A stretch of 64,000 nt of DNA from Flavobacteriales bacterium (GCA_025210805.1 JAOAQX010000032.1:62001-126000), one strand, 5' to 3'. Counted from the stretch's first letter, positions 44,973-52,670 are shown. Numbers and translations are program-made. The notes: generated from the sequence alone by a model not told the origin.

Positions 44973-45980
44973 GTGGATTCATATTTACCTATATTGTCAG
45001 ATTACTACCCCTTTGGAATGCACCCGAGCGATAGCGAACAGGTGAACACCAATAAAATAAACAAAAGTGAACAAATGCCAGGGAGGTATGAAACACAACC
45101 AGAGGGTTATAGATTCGGATTTCAGGGACAGGAAGTTGATGATGAAATTAAAGGAGAAGGTAATTCAATTAGCTTTAAATATAGAATGCATGATCCTAGA
45201 TTAGGTAGGTTCTTTGCTGTTGATCCTTTAGCTCCTAAATATCCTCACAATTCGCCATATGCGTTTTCTGAAAATATGGTTATTCATGCAATAGAATTAG
45301 AAGGGCTTGAAAAACTAGTTGTTCATAATCTTGATCATAGTAATAGGACTATGGATCTATCTATTGTAAAACATGTTGAGTTATTCCTTCAAACTAAAGA
45401 TGGAAGTTTAAATGTAAATTTTGACACACAACAATTTAGTGATAATTTTACTACAGGTAATGGAATTATATATATTAAAGAACCATTACAAAATGGTGTA
45501 GAACCTGAATTTATTTCTGAAAGTCAATATAATGAAGGTAAGGGGTATGCAGTCAATGTTACGTATGATGTTACTGCAGAAGTAGTTGACGAGTTTGATA
45601 ATTCTAAAGAAGGATTTGATAAATACTTTAGCGGAGAAAATTCTAGAGCTACTGTTGCACCTAGTAGTAGATATGGGAGCAATTCTACAACTGGAGCAGA
45701 AGGTGAATTTGGTGGTGGAAGAAAAGGTGTGATAATAAACCCTAATGTGGAAAATATCATATCAGATCGCACACTAAATTTTACTGAAATAATAACTCAT
45801 GAAGTAGGCTCTCATAATATGGCAGGACATGAACATGAAAAAGATGAAAACGGTAATGCTGTTTACCCATCTGGTACAACTTTAGAAAGTAATCGACCAG
45901 GTAAGGTAAAAGCAACATCTTCAAACACAAAAGATATTATTAGAATAAATACATTAGATGGACATGTACAAAGTAATTAG
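44973..45980 (+). CDS. Orphan 3' fragment of an Rhs gene with a toxin-like C-terminal domain
   Basis: The frame opens at a GTG at 44973 and reads straight into the end of an Rhs core: DYYPFGMHPSDSE at 10-22, YRFGFQGQEVDDEIKGEGN at 46-64 and MHDPRLGRFFAVDPLAPKYP at 72-91. The thousands of bases of YD repeats that should precede this are absent. After GLE at 111-113 comes a unique domain of about 220 residues with a His-rich THEVGSHNMAGHEHE stretch near residue 270; unique tails after the core are normally the toxin. The protein is probably not exported without its core, so this is either a displaced cassette or decaying. It starts about 70 bases after the nqr terminator and overlaps the next gene by 23 bases. 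Confidence 0.75.
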   Translation: MDSYLPILSDYYPFGMHPSDSEQVNTNKINKSEQMPGRYETQPEGYRFGFQGQEVDDEIKGEGNSISFKYRMHDPRLGRFFAVDPLAPKYPHNSPYAFSENMVIHAIELEGLEKLVVHNLDHSNRTMDLSIVKHVELFLQTKDGSLNVNFDTQQFSDNFTTGNGIIYIKEPLQNGVEPEFISESQYNEGKGYAVNVTYDVTAEVVDEFDNSKEGFDKYFSGENSRATVAPSSRYGSNSTTGAEGEFGGGRKGVIINPNVENIISDRTLNFTEIITHEVGSHNMAGHEHEKDENGNAVYPSGTTLESNRPGKVKATSSNTKDIIRINTLDGHVQSN

Positions 45981-46488
45981 ATTATTTTTTTTATTTTTTT
46001 GTCATAACATATTTAGGCAATATTTACAGTTAGATACAATAGAAGGTTTATTTTTTACTGAGTATAATTTAGTAGAAGGTCAAATACATCAATTTATTTA
46101 TAAACCTGATCGCAGTTGTCAAGGTATCTTAAATCCAAAATTTAGTAGTGTGTTTAAACTTGCAAAAGTAATGGATTATGGTGTTCATGAGGAACTCATT
46201 AAATTTACCGAGTCAGGTTATTCGTTTCTCAGAAATTATGATGGTGGATCCGAAATTTCAATAAATTTTGAAGGTAATTGTAAAGACTGTTGGCTTGCAT
46301 ACTATCCAATTAAGATTCGTTTTATATATCGAGATGATAATCCTTATGAAAAACATTATTTTCCAATATTCAATAAAGATGGCAAAATAAGAAAATTCAA
46401 AAAACGTAAGGTGAAGATTTATGACATTGTAGGTATTTTAGATTTTGATCGGGTTGTCTTTGAGAGTGAGTGTGTCGAAAATAGGTAA
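45958..46488 (+). CDS. Candidate immunity protein for the orphan Rhs toxin
   Basis: A 176-residue protein (or 174 from the ATG at 45964) that begins inside the last codons of the Rhs fragment, the arrangement usual for toxin/immunity pairs. The N-terminus MYKVIRLFFLFFCHNIF is hydrophobic, like a signal or anchor, and the rest contains GNCKDCWLAYYPIKIRFIY with two Cys and a basic KFKKRKVKIYD stretch. I recognise no domain; the immunity role is inferred only from position. Confidence 0.6.
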   Translation: MDMYKVIRLFFLFFCHNIFRQYLQLDTIEGLFFTEYNLVEGQIHQFIYKPDRSCQGILNPKFSSVFKLAKVMDYGVHEELIKFTESGYSFLRNYDGGSEISINFEGNCKDCWLAYYPIKIRFIYRDDNPYEKHYFPIFNKDGKIRKFKKRKVKIYDIVGILDFDRVVFESECVENR

Positions 46489-46491
46489 TCG

Positions 46492-46862
46492 TGCAAACTA
46501 TCATGAGCCCAATTGACAAGAAAACAGGCGACTTAATCCGTAAGTTACTGAAGAGTAAGATGTAATAAAATAGGTTTTTTCTCAGGTAACCTATTCGAAT
46601 AAAAAAAGATTCTAGGAAATTTTCTTAGCAAGAGAGCAAATAAACGGGGGCGACAACTGTCGACGTAGTGATTTGTCAAACTCAGTAAACAACTCAAAAA
46701 AAACAGAATCCAAAATTCACGGGATTTAATCAAATCAGAGCTTCACGAATTACAAGATGGATACAAACAGAAAACCGGAGAATAGCTCAATACAGAGCAG
46801 GGCATAAATATATTTCAAGTACAGAGAATTACAAGGTTCATGATGTATAAAGCTTGGCTTTG
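46492..46862 (+). repeat. Decayed repeat block, copy A (about 370 bp)
   Basis: This gene-free stretch is by eye over 90% identical to 49616-49983 (copy B). It begins with TGCAAACTATCATGAGCCC just after a stop codon, contains the hairpin AATAGGTT/AACCTATT, then ACAACTGTCGACGTAGTG, and ends near AAGCTTGGCTTTG. Read forward it gives broken pieces of protein (SELHELQDGYKQKTGE in one frame, then AQYRAGHKYISS in another), so it is probably the remains of a coding 3' end. Positions 46863-47054 show nothing further. Confidence 0.75.
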
Positions 46863-47054
46863 AAACTGGAATCGAATTTACGTCTTTGTCTTCTTGTACT
46901 CATATCTCCTAATTTACGTACTTTTATCAAATAAGACAATGGTCTGTCTTTTGGGGAGTAGTACACTAAAGCATGCTTATCAATTTGAAGAAGGAAAAAT
47001 GGGGTGTTGTTTTAAAAATTCAAGCCGTAAATGGTATAATATAAAAAATATTCT

Positions 47055-47062
47055 TATATTTG
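47055..47062 (+). promoter_or_regulatory. TAnnTTTG -7 box for the secreted FISUMP protein gene
   Basis: TATATTTG matches the -7 consensus, 59 bases before the ATG at 47122. Confidence 0.4.
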
Positions 47063-47121
47063 CGTTTGGTTTTATTAATATTCTTAAAATAAATACATTT
47101 TAGTATTTAAAAAAATTAATT

Positions 47122-48726
47122 ATGAAAACACACATTGCTCAAAATCAAACATTTAAGCTATCTGTATTTTGTTGTACATTTACTTGGATATTTTTATTGT
47201 TTACAATAGGTACAACCGCACAAGTAGGGATTGGTACAACTAATACGCATCCTTCAGCAGCATTACATTTAGAATCAACAACCAGAGGTTTTTTACCTCC
47301 TAGAATGACTACAGCACAGAGGAATACAATTATTACACCTGCCTCAGGACTAATGTTGTATAATACTACAGAGAATTGTCTGCAAATAAATACAGGGACT
47401 CCCCAAGCTCCAATTTGGACATGCTTAGGTAAATTAGGAGGACCATCTATTACAAGTTTAGATTGTGCAGGAGCATCACATTCTGGTAATATGACACAAG
47501 GTTCAGCCGCAAATGTTTCCTCATCAATAAATTATACTGGAGGAAATGGGGGTAATTTCACAGCAATCACGGCTAACTCAACGGGAGTAACAGGTTTAGT
47601 GTTAACAATAGGAACAAACACACTTGCAAATGGAAATGGATCAGTAACTGCTACAATATCAGGAACTCCAGCAACCTCAGGGACTGCGAATTTTAATATC
47701 ACCCTAGGAGGGCAAACTTGTACCTTACAGAGAAATGTAACACCACCAGCTACAGTAACAACTTTAGGCTGTAATACTGCATCACATTCAGGTAGCATAA
47801 CACAAGGTGCAGCTGCAAATGTTTCTTCGTCAATAAGCTATACTGGAGGAAATGGACAAGCATTTAATACCATTACATCGAACTCCACAGGAGTAACAGG
47901 CTTAGTGTTAACAATAGCAGCAAACACACTTGCAAATGGAAATGGATCAGTAACAGCTTCAATAGTAGGTACATCAGCTACTTCTGGAACTGCGAGCTTT
48001 AGTATCACTTTAGGAGGGCAAACTTGTACTCTTACTCGAGTTGTCTCGCCTCCTGTTACAAATGTAGCATCCTGCCTAAGTACTTCAGCAACAACGATAG
48101 TTGATGTTACCTCTCCATACACAGGAAAAGTATGGATGGATAGAAACCTTGGTGCATCTAGAGCTGCGATATCAGGTACAGACAATATGGCTTATGGTTG
48201 TTTATTTAGATACGGTGCAAACTCAGCTCCTGCTATTACTTGGAGTACAACACATGCAACATTAGCTGCTGGTCAGTCTTACAATTCTCATACTTCGGGG
48301 GGGGATCCTTGCCCTACAGGATATAGAATCCCAACACGTGATGAATGGCATGATGAACTTAGAGCATTTGAACTTGCGATAGATGTTGTCGGGGTCAACA
48401 GTGTTAATGCGCATTATGTAGGGGCATGGGATAATACAATACCAGGTAATGCCAATAGATTTTTCTTAAAGATACCATTCGTAACAGGAAATGTGGCTAC
48501 AACTTCAGGAACTTTACCTTCATTCCCTGCAGCTGGAAGTGAAGATTTCGGTGCTCTATATTTGCATGTTACTGCGAATGTAGGTATCACCCCATCACCA
48601 ACTTTTCATACTAATGCAGTTTTTCGAGGAAAACCAGGGGCAGCCGGTTTGGTTTCCTCTACTTATACTAATGTTAATTCTGCACCTAATTTTTCAGTAG
48701 TTCCAGTAAGATGCATTAAAAATTAA
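47122..48726 (+). CDS. Secreted protein with two internal repeats and a FISUMP domain
   Basis: A 534-residue protein with a long signal peptide (cut near TTAQ, residue 34), then QVGIGTTNTHPSAALHLES and GFLPPRM, the same N-terminal module as in the gene at 7147-8712. Two repeats of about 95 residues follow (about 112-205 and 212-305), each with ASHSG, INYTGGNG, STGVTGLVLTI, NTLANGNGSVTA and LGGQTCTL. The C-terminal part (about 320-534) is a FISUMP (Fibrobacter major paralogous) domain with GKVWMDRNLGASR and DPCPTGYRIPTRDEWH. Probably cell-surface or released. It is the one large intact gene of the island and has its own promoter and terminator. Confidence 0.83.
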   Translation: MKTHIAQNQTFKLSVFCCTFTWIFLLFTIGTTAQVGIGTTNTHPSAALHLESTTRGFLPPRMTTAQRNTIITPASGLMLYNTTENCLQINTGTPQAPIWTCLGKLGGPSITSLDCAGASHSGNMTQGSAANVSSSINYTGGNGGNFTAITANSTGVTGLVLTIGTNTLANGNGSVTATISGTPATSGTANFNITLGGQTCTLQRNVTPPATVTTLGCNTASHSGSITQGAAANVSSSISYTGGNGQAFNTITSNSTGVTGLVLTIAANTLANGNGSVTASIVGTSATSGTASFSITLGGQTCTLTRVVSPPVTNVASCLSTSATTIVDVTSPYTGKVWMDRNLGASRAAISGTDNMAYGCLFRYGANSAPAITWSTTHATLAAGQSYNSHTSGGDPCPTGYRIPTRDEWHDELRAFELAIDVVGVNSVNAHYVGAWDNTIPGNANRFFLKIPFVTGNVATTSGTLPSFPAAGSEDFGALYLHVTANVGITPSPTFHTNAVFRGKPGAAGLVSSTYTNVNSAPNFSVVPVRCIKN

Positions 48727-48754
48727 AAAAGAACAGTAAGTAATAAAACCTAAC

Positions 48755-48793
48755 AAGAGGCTGTCCCGACATTAAGGACAGCCTCTTTTTTTA
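48755..48793 (+). terminator. Rho-independent terminator after the FISUMP gene
   Basis: A perfect 12-bp stem AAGAGGCTGTCC/GGACAGCCTCTT (48755-48766 with 48776-48787) followed by a T-run, 29 bases after the stop codon. Confidence 0.92.
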
Positions 48794-48846
48794 TTGGTTC
48801 AGTATTGGGTAAAAAAAAACTGTAAATTTTATTGCAGAACTTTAGC

Positions 48847-49204
48847 TGTAAACTTTCATAAGTCCAATTGACGATAAAACAAATAATTTACATGTAGATT
48901 GTTGATTTTTAATTAAATAATTTTTTTCTCAGGTCGCCTATTTGAATACAAAGATGCTAGGAAAAATTTCTAGATACAGGCAAATAAGGAGGGAAAGCAA
49001 CTACAAGTCAGTATATGTAAATGACAATAGCAGATGGGTGCAGCCAATGGCCATAGATGGAAGTACTGTATTTGGAGTAGAAATGCAAACTCTGATTATC
49101 AGAATTGGGAACAAAATGGATTAGAAGCACATAGCGCACCAGTCGATGATAACCAAGTTTTTCAGAGAATAATGGAAACAGATCAAGCTAAAAGTATTTA
49201 CTAA
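48847..49204 (+). pseudogene. Divergent copy of the decayed block, with a broken protein-coding tail
   Basis: From 48847 the sequence resembles the start of copies A and B (AACTTTCATAAGTCCAATTG, TTTTTTTCTCAGGT, CTAGGAAAAATTTCTAG). It then departs into a stretch that reads as protein only after frame changes: RYRQIRRESNYKSVYVNDN, then SDYQNWEQNGLEAHSAPVDD and ending KSIY-stop at about 49203. The broken frame and repeat start point to a dead cassette. The remaining 130 bases before the next gene show no feature. Confidence 0.55.
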
Positions 49205-49338
49205 AAGAATAAAAATAAATCGGAATAAATTAACAGTAAATATCTAGTGTTTAAATAAGGAATGAAGTAGTGGTACTCTTTCATTAGGTGGGTAAATAGG
49301 TTTCAATTTCCATTGAACATACAAAATAATGAACAGAA

Positions 49339-49614
49339 ATGAGGAAGTATAACCAAATATTATCTATTGTAAATATATTTATGATTGTATTAGTAATTAT
49401 TCCAGAAACTATTAAAATGATAAACTGGATCCGCTCTGGAATATTGATAAATTATGTTTATATATTGGCACCAGTTAATCTTATGATTATAGTTTTAGGG
49501 ATTCTTCTCATGATTTATCTAAAGCGAAATAGTTTGAAGGATAATTATAGATTTCTTGTGTTAAATTTAATCACACTTTTTATAATTTCTTTTTGGATTC
49601 TATATAGTTATTGA
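49339..49614 (+). CDS. Small three-helix membrane protein
   Basis: A 91-residue protein with three predicted membrane segments (about 8-27, 35-56, 70-89) and short basic loops (LKRNSLKDNYR). No family recognised. It stands immediately before repeat copy B, just as the putative immunity gene at 45958-46488 stands before copy A, so an orphan membrane immunity protein is possible. Confidence 0.55.
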   Translation: MRKYNQILSIVNIFMIVLVIIPETIKMINWIRSGILINYVYILAPVNLMIIVLGILLMIYLKRNSLKDNYRFLVLNLITLFIISFWILYSY

Positions 49615-49615
49615 T

Positions 49616-49983
49616 GCCAGCTATCATGTGTCAAATTGACAAAAAAAACAGGTGTTGAATTCGTAAATCATTGACAGATAAAATGTAGTAAAATAGGTTT
49701 TTTCTCAGGTAACCTATTCGAGTAAAAAAAGGTTCTAGGAAATTTTCTTAGCAAGAGAGCAAATAAATTGGGGCGACAACTGTCGACGTAGTGATTTGTC
49801 AAACTCAGTAAACAACTCAAAAAAACAGAATCCAAAATTCACGGGATTTAATCAAATCAGAGCTTCACGAATTACAAGATAGATACAAACAGAAAACCTG
49901 AGAATGCCCAATACAGAGCAGGGTGTAGATGCATTTAAAGTGCAGGTAATTACAAGGTTCATGATATAAAAAGCTTGGCTTTG
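49616..49983 (+). repeat. Decayed repeat block, copy B (about 370 bp)
   Basis: Nearly identical to copy A (46492-46862), including the AATAGGTT/AACCTATT hairpin, the GTCGACGTAGTGATTTGTC stretch and the ending AAGCTTGGCTTTG. Differences are scattered single-base changes and small indels, as expected of two non-coding copies. The bases from 49984 to 50057 show nothing else. Confidence 0.75.
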
Positions 49984-50057
49984 GCAGGGGAGAAGTTTAT
50001 GCCGAAGATAGGGTGTTGTTCGTTGTGACAATGCAGAGAAATATGATCCCTTTGAGT

Positions 50058-50065
50058 TATATTTG
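50058..50065 (+). promoter_or_regulatory. TAnnTTTG -7 box at the DUF6934 gene start
   Basis: TATATTTG matches the -7 consensus and ends five bases before the ATG at 50071, which would give a leaderless transcript. Confidence 0.45.
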
Positions 50066-50070
50066 CTTAT

Positions 50071-50634
50071 ATGGAATTTTTAGAAGACGCTTATACATAC
50101 TCCTTTGATGGAATTGTTGATGATATATATTTTTATTCGTTTATCAGTACTGGAGAGCATGAGATTATTAAGCAAGTAGCTTTTTCTCCAATTGACAATC
50201 TCCAAACCTATAATTTAGGCTTTGGAAATATTGAAACTGAAATAGATGGAACAAGGAGAACTAATGATAAATCAGATGTAAATAATAATGACTTTAGCAA
50301 GGTTCTTGCAACGGTTTTTAAGTGCTTGATAAACTTCTTGAGTATTAATAACAACGCTCATGTTTTGTTTTTCGGAAATACTAAGCATAAACATATTCTC
50401 TATCTAAGAAAAATATCAGCAAATATTGACGAGCTTCAAAAATTGTTTAAGATATATGGAGGAACATTAAAAAAACAAATTGAATTAATTGAAACAGTCG
50501 ATTCAAATGATAGACATATACAAGAGAAAGATATTGACAATAGAGTGTTTGATGAAAGCGTAGTTAAAGATGTAGAGTTCTTTAACTCCAAAAGAAGTAA
50601 AGATTATCAATTTGTTTTAATTACCTCAGTTTAG
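50071..50634 (+). CDS. DUF6934-like protein, possible member of a two-gene toxin-antitoxin pair
   Basis: A 187-residue soluble protein: VAFSPIDNLQTYNLGFGNIE near 50-69, KVLATVFKCLINFLSINNNA near 92-111 and HVLFFGNTKHKHILYLRKI resemble the DUF6934 group, a small Bacteroidota family of unknown function (recalled, not searched). It has no signal peptide. A 67-residue gene follows 25 bases later with its own -7 box, and a terminator closes the pair. This layout suits a toxin-antitoxin module, which is inference. Confidence 0.65.
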   Translation: MEFLEDAYTYSFDGIVDDIYFYSFISTGEHEIIKQVAFSPIDNLQTYNLGFGNIETEIDGTRRTNDKSDVNNNDFSKVLATVFKCLINFLSINNNAHVLFFGNTKHKHILYLRKISANIDELQKLFKIYGGTLKKQIELIETVDSNDRHIQEKDIDNRVFDESVVKDVEFFNSKRSKDYQFVLITSV

Positions 50635-50644
50635 AAAATATTCG

Positions 50645-50652
50645 TAAATTTG
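50645..50652 (+). promoter_or_regulatory. TAnnTTTG -7 box for the 67-residue gene
   Basis: TAAATTTG lies seven bases before the ATG at 50660 and matches the -7 consensus, so the small gene may be transcribed separately from the DUF6934-like gene. Confidence 0.4.
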
Positions 50653-50659
50653 TATTGTT

Positions 50660-50863
50660 ATGAGTAACATTTATAAAGAAATAGTAAAACAGCATATAGC
50701 TCAATCAACTAAAGACTTAGCAGGTAAACCTAGGCTTACTAAAGAGGATTTAGAGGCTGGGGTTAAATTTGCTAAAGAAAAGGTTCGTCCTATAAATGAA
50801 TACTTTTCTAACCCTCGAAATGTGAAAGACTTTCAAGATATGTTAGCTAAGCTAAACTCTTAG
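50660..50863 (+). CDS. Small protein paired with the DUF6934-like gene
   Basis: A 67-residue, charged, probably helical protein (MSNIYKEIVKQHIAQSTKDL at the start, then PRLTKEDLEAGVKFAKEKV). It has no membrane or signal segment. It follows the DUF6934-like gene by 25 bases and ends at a hairpin and terminator. Size, charge and position fit an antitoxin or accessory protein; no family recognised. Confidence 0.6.
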   Translation: MSNIYKEIVKQHIAQSTKDLAGKPRLTKEDLEAGVKFAKEKVRPINEYFSNPRNVKDFQDMLAKLNS

Positions 50864-50922
50864 AACAATAGTTTAGCTTCTGTAAATATTAGCAATGGTT
50901 TTGATAATCATTGCTTTTTTTG
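50850..50922 (+). terminator. Hairpin plus rho-independent terminator after the DUF6934-like pair
   Basis: Two stems follow each other: AGCTAAACT/AGTTTAGCT (50850-50858 with 50870-50878), whose loop holds the stop codon, and AGCAATG/CATTGCT (50891-50897 with 50909-50915) followed by seven T. The second is a good terminator. Confidence 0.75.
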
Positions 50923-51079
50923 TTTTAATTTGATTGTGAATTAAGTGAAAATACCAACAAAACATTCAGAACTATACGTTAGATGACTTTTCGATAATTC
51001 ATGTAAATTTGGTTTGATTATCAGTGTGTCCACGCCTTGTCCCGAGTATCGGGAAATTAGAAATTGGCGGTTGCGGGGG
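50905..51079 (+). repeat. REP-like element, long right-end copy
   Basis: From AATCATTGCT through TTAAGTGAAAATACCAACA, TTTTCGATAATTCATG and CACGCCTTGTCCCGAGTATC to GGCGGTTGCGGGG, this matches the right half of the repeat at 58957-59192 and, in its last 90 bases, the right ends at 52098, 52834, 55063 and 58395. The hairpin TCCCGA-GTA-TCGGGA is intact. It stops where a truncated coding tail begins. Confidence 0.75.
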
Positions 51080-51190
51080 GTTGAAAAAGCAGTAAATTAT
51101 TTAATTAATAAAGTTCATTCTGAAAGTGGAGTGTCATTTGATAAAGCTGAAATATTAAATACAATTTCTACAGTAAAAAATAGCTATTAA
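51080..51190 (+). pseudogene. C-terminal stub of a truncated toxin-like gene
   Basis: Directly after the REP-like right end, an open frame of 36 codons reads VEKAVNYLINKVHSESGVSF and on to TVKNSY-stop, with no start codon of its own. The stop at 51188-51190 is one base before the ATG of the next gene, the spacing of a coupled toxin/immunity pair. I read it as the last piece of a toxin whose front was lost. Confidence 0.5.
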
Positions 51191-51191
51191 G

Positions 51192-51473
51192 ATGGATTTT
51201 TTAATCAAATACTTGCCTATAGTTTTTCTTTTGGCTTGTATTTTTAGAGTGACAGAGAATACAACAAAATTGTACATGATTATATTTCCTTATGAAAATA
51301 TAAATACTCCTATGGGTATTCCTATTAAAAGAATTAAAATGGATTTGAAAAATGGAAATATTCCAGTTAAGTATCAAAAACGTATGAAAATTAATTTGTA
51401 CTTAAGATACTTAACATATATATGTATAGCTTTTCCTTTTTTATTTATTCTATTGAAGAATATATTAAGTTAA
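51192..51473 (+). CDS. Small membrane protein, candidate immunity protein; stop codon made by MITE insertion
   Basis: A 93-residue protein with two predicted membrane segments (about 4-24 and 70-90) and a basic middle (IPIKRIKMDLKNGNIPVK). It begins one base after the toxin-like stub. Its TAA stop lies at the edge of the MITE at 51474-51770; joining the flanks across the 9-bp target duplication restores a frame that runs three codons further (Tyr-Thr-His-stop). So the protein lost its last three residues through the insertion. No family recognised. Confidence 0.65.
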   Translation: MDFLIKYLPIVFLLACIFRVTENTTKLYMIIFPYENINTPMGIPIKRIKMDLKNGNIPVKYQKRMKINLYLRYLTYICIAFPFLFILLKNILS

Positions 51474-51770
51474 TTGCTTATCCGTATGTTTCCCCCAAAC
51501 AGTTCCGAAATGAGCAGATGTCTTTTTGGTCAGTATAATATTTGATTTTCGTTAAGAATTTCCGAAGCCTTGGAGGAAATTTAGAAAATCAAATATGGTT
51601 TTTGATTTTTAATCAAAAAATACCTTCCAAAAAGTGCCCTTTTCGAATCACAATGATAATCAATCATTGCTCTTTTCGTTTCTTTTGGGCAAGCAAAAGA
51701 AATGAAAGTCCTAGCGACAGCGTCGAAACTTGGGCAAGAAATCTTTTAGGGGAAACAAGCGGATAAGCAA
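51474..51770. mobile_element. MITE with 22-bp terminal inverted repeats and 9-bp target duplication
   Basis: The left end TTGCTTATCCGTATG-TTTCCCC (51474-51495) and the right end (51749-51770, inverted) agree in 20 of 22 positions. The 9-base sequence ATTAAGTTA stands at 51464-51472, one base outside the left end, and again at 51771-51779, right after the right end. Inside are long hairpins (ATATTTGATTTTC/GAAAATCAAATAT at 51538-51598; GGTTTTTGATT/AATCAAAAAATACC) and no credible gene. This is the form of a non-autonomous transposable element moved by a transposase encoded elsewhere. Confidence 0.85.
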
Positions 51771-51803
51771 ATTAAGTTATACTCACTAGTTTTGGGGTTC
51801 GTG

Positions 51804-51826
51804 GTGCAAGCTATCATGAGCACCGG
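51804..51826 (+). repeat. Truncated copy of the 30-bp post-gene repeat
   Basis: TGCAAGCTATCATGAGC is a near match to the TGCAAACTATCATGAGTCC sequence that follows several gene stops in the island (see 59860-59905). It lies 14 bases past the original stop codon of the 51192 gene, if the MITE is removed. Confidence 0.5.
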
Positions 51827-52098
51827 TATGTATTTAAAAACACTAAACCATCGGGCAATCAATAAAAAAAACTAATGTGAGTTTCTAGTTTTCAGTGAAA
51901 AAGATTAATTTGGAAAAACGATGAGTAGAATCTATCAGTATCATTACTTGTCGAAAAATCCTATCATTGGAAATACTCTAGTGCTCGAAATGATATGTTA
52001 GATGACTTTTCGATAATTCATGTAAATTTGGTTTGATTATCGGTGTGTCCACACCTTGTCCCGAGTATCGGGAAATTAGAAATTGGCGGTAGCGGGGG
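51827..52098 (+). mobile_element. REP-like element copy joining a transposase start to the common right end
   Basis: The first half aligns with the leader of the RAYT fragments at 56752 and 57504 (shared ATCGG, AATAAAAAAAA and AATTTGGAA motifs, then ATGAGTAGA at 51921, reading MSRIYQYHYLSKN). The second half, from TTAGATGACTTTTCGATAAT on, is the standard right end with the TCCCGA-GTA-TCGGGA hairpin and the final GGCGGTAGCGGGG. It looks like an internally deleted copy of a full element that once encoded the transposase, and it ties both sequence sets to one family. Confidence 0.65.
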
Positions 52099-52115
52099 TA
52101 TTAAAAGATAAGTCT

Positions 52116-52670
52116 ATGAAATATTTTACATTATTTTACTTTTTATTCTTATCTTCTTGTCATGTTAAAACTTATAACATAGATATGAAGCCAGATGAAT
52201 TTATTATTTCGAGTGATATACTTTTTTCATATCAGATTGAGCAAGATTTATGCTTTCAGCATTTGATTTTTAATTCTCATGGACTATCCATAACATCTTA
52301 TTTACCAAGTGACAAAAATCCAAAGTTTATGATGACTGAATACAATAAATTAGATAATCGTGTGATTTATAAAATTCAGAAATTGTTGAATGAAAATAAT
52401 TATTTTATGAATTTAGATACCATAATTATAGATAAAGACGGGATATTACCATCAAGCCCACCATTGACTATTTTTACCATTAGCGATTTTAATAAAAATA
52501 GAGCAATTCGCATCAAAGATTTCAAACACACCAATATCGGTTTAAAAAAATTGGTAGAATTAACAAATCAACTACGTAAAGATAAGGAGTTTAAAAAACG
52601 TAAGCTAACAAATTATTATAGAATTAAGGGTAATGGTGCAAACTATCATGCCCCAGCTGCCGCTAAGTAA
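52116..52670 (+). CDS. Lipoprotein, candidate orphan immunity protein with repeat-derived C-terminus
   Basis: Starting at 52116 (MKYFTLFYFLFLSSCHVKTY), the 184-residue product has a lipoprotein signal with Cys15. Just upstream, a stub of three codons (IKR-stop) is all that remains after the REP-like right end. The last residues, GANYHAPAAAK, are encoded by the 30-bp repeat and the next REP-like left end, so the natural stop has been lost and replaced. No domain recognised; the role is inferred from position. Confidence 0.6.
   Translation: MKYFTLFYFLFLSSCHVKTYNIDMKPDEFIISSDILFSYQIEQDLCFQHLIFNSHGLSITSYLPSDKNPKFMMTEYNKLDNRVIYKIQKLLNENNYFMNLDTIIIDKDGILPSSPPLTIFTISDFNKNRAIRIKDFKHTNIGLKKLVELTNQLRKDKEFKKRKLTNYYRIKGNGANYHAPAAAK

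Noticed and set aside
45770-45850. Zincin HExxH motif in the orphan Rhs tail
   Set aside because: The sequence is HEVGSH, with three residues between Glu and the second His, so it is not the classic HExxH; only a His-rich stretch can be claimed.
46894-47103. 69-codon open frame
   Set aside because: It has no signal, domain or repeat relation, spans a -7 box of the next gene and ends just before it; probably chance.
47532-48185. Antisense frames within the repeat region of the FISUMP protein gene
   Set aside because: They mirror the Thr/Gly-rich repeats of the plus-strand gene and have no start or context of their own.
47122-48726. Diversity-generating retroelement target (FISUMP or C-type-lectin-like end)
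   Set aside because: No reverse transcriptase or template repeat is seen nearby, and the C-terminal sequence has no adenine-biased variable repeat.
48942-49124. 60-codon open frame after the FISUMP terminator
   Set aside because: The frame is a piece of a sequence that makes sense only after frame changes; treated as a pseudogene.
51542-51766. 74-codon open frame inside the MITE
   Set aside because: It reads through the element's hairpins, and the encoded sequence has no protein-like pattern; non-coding.
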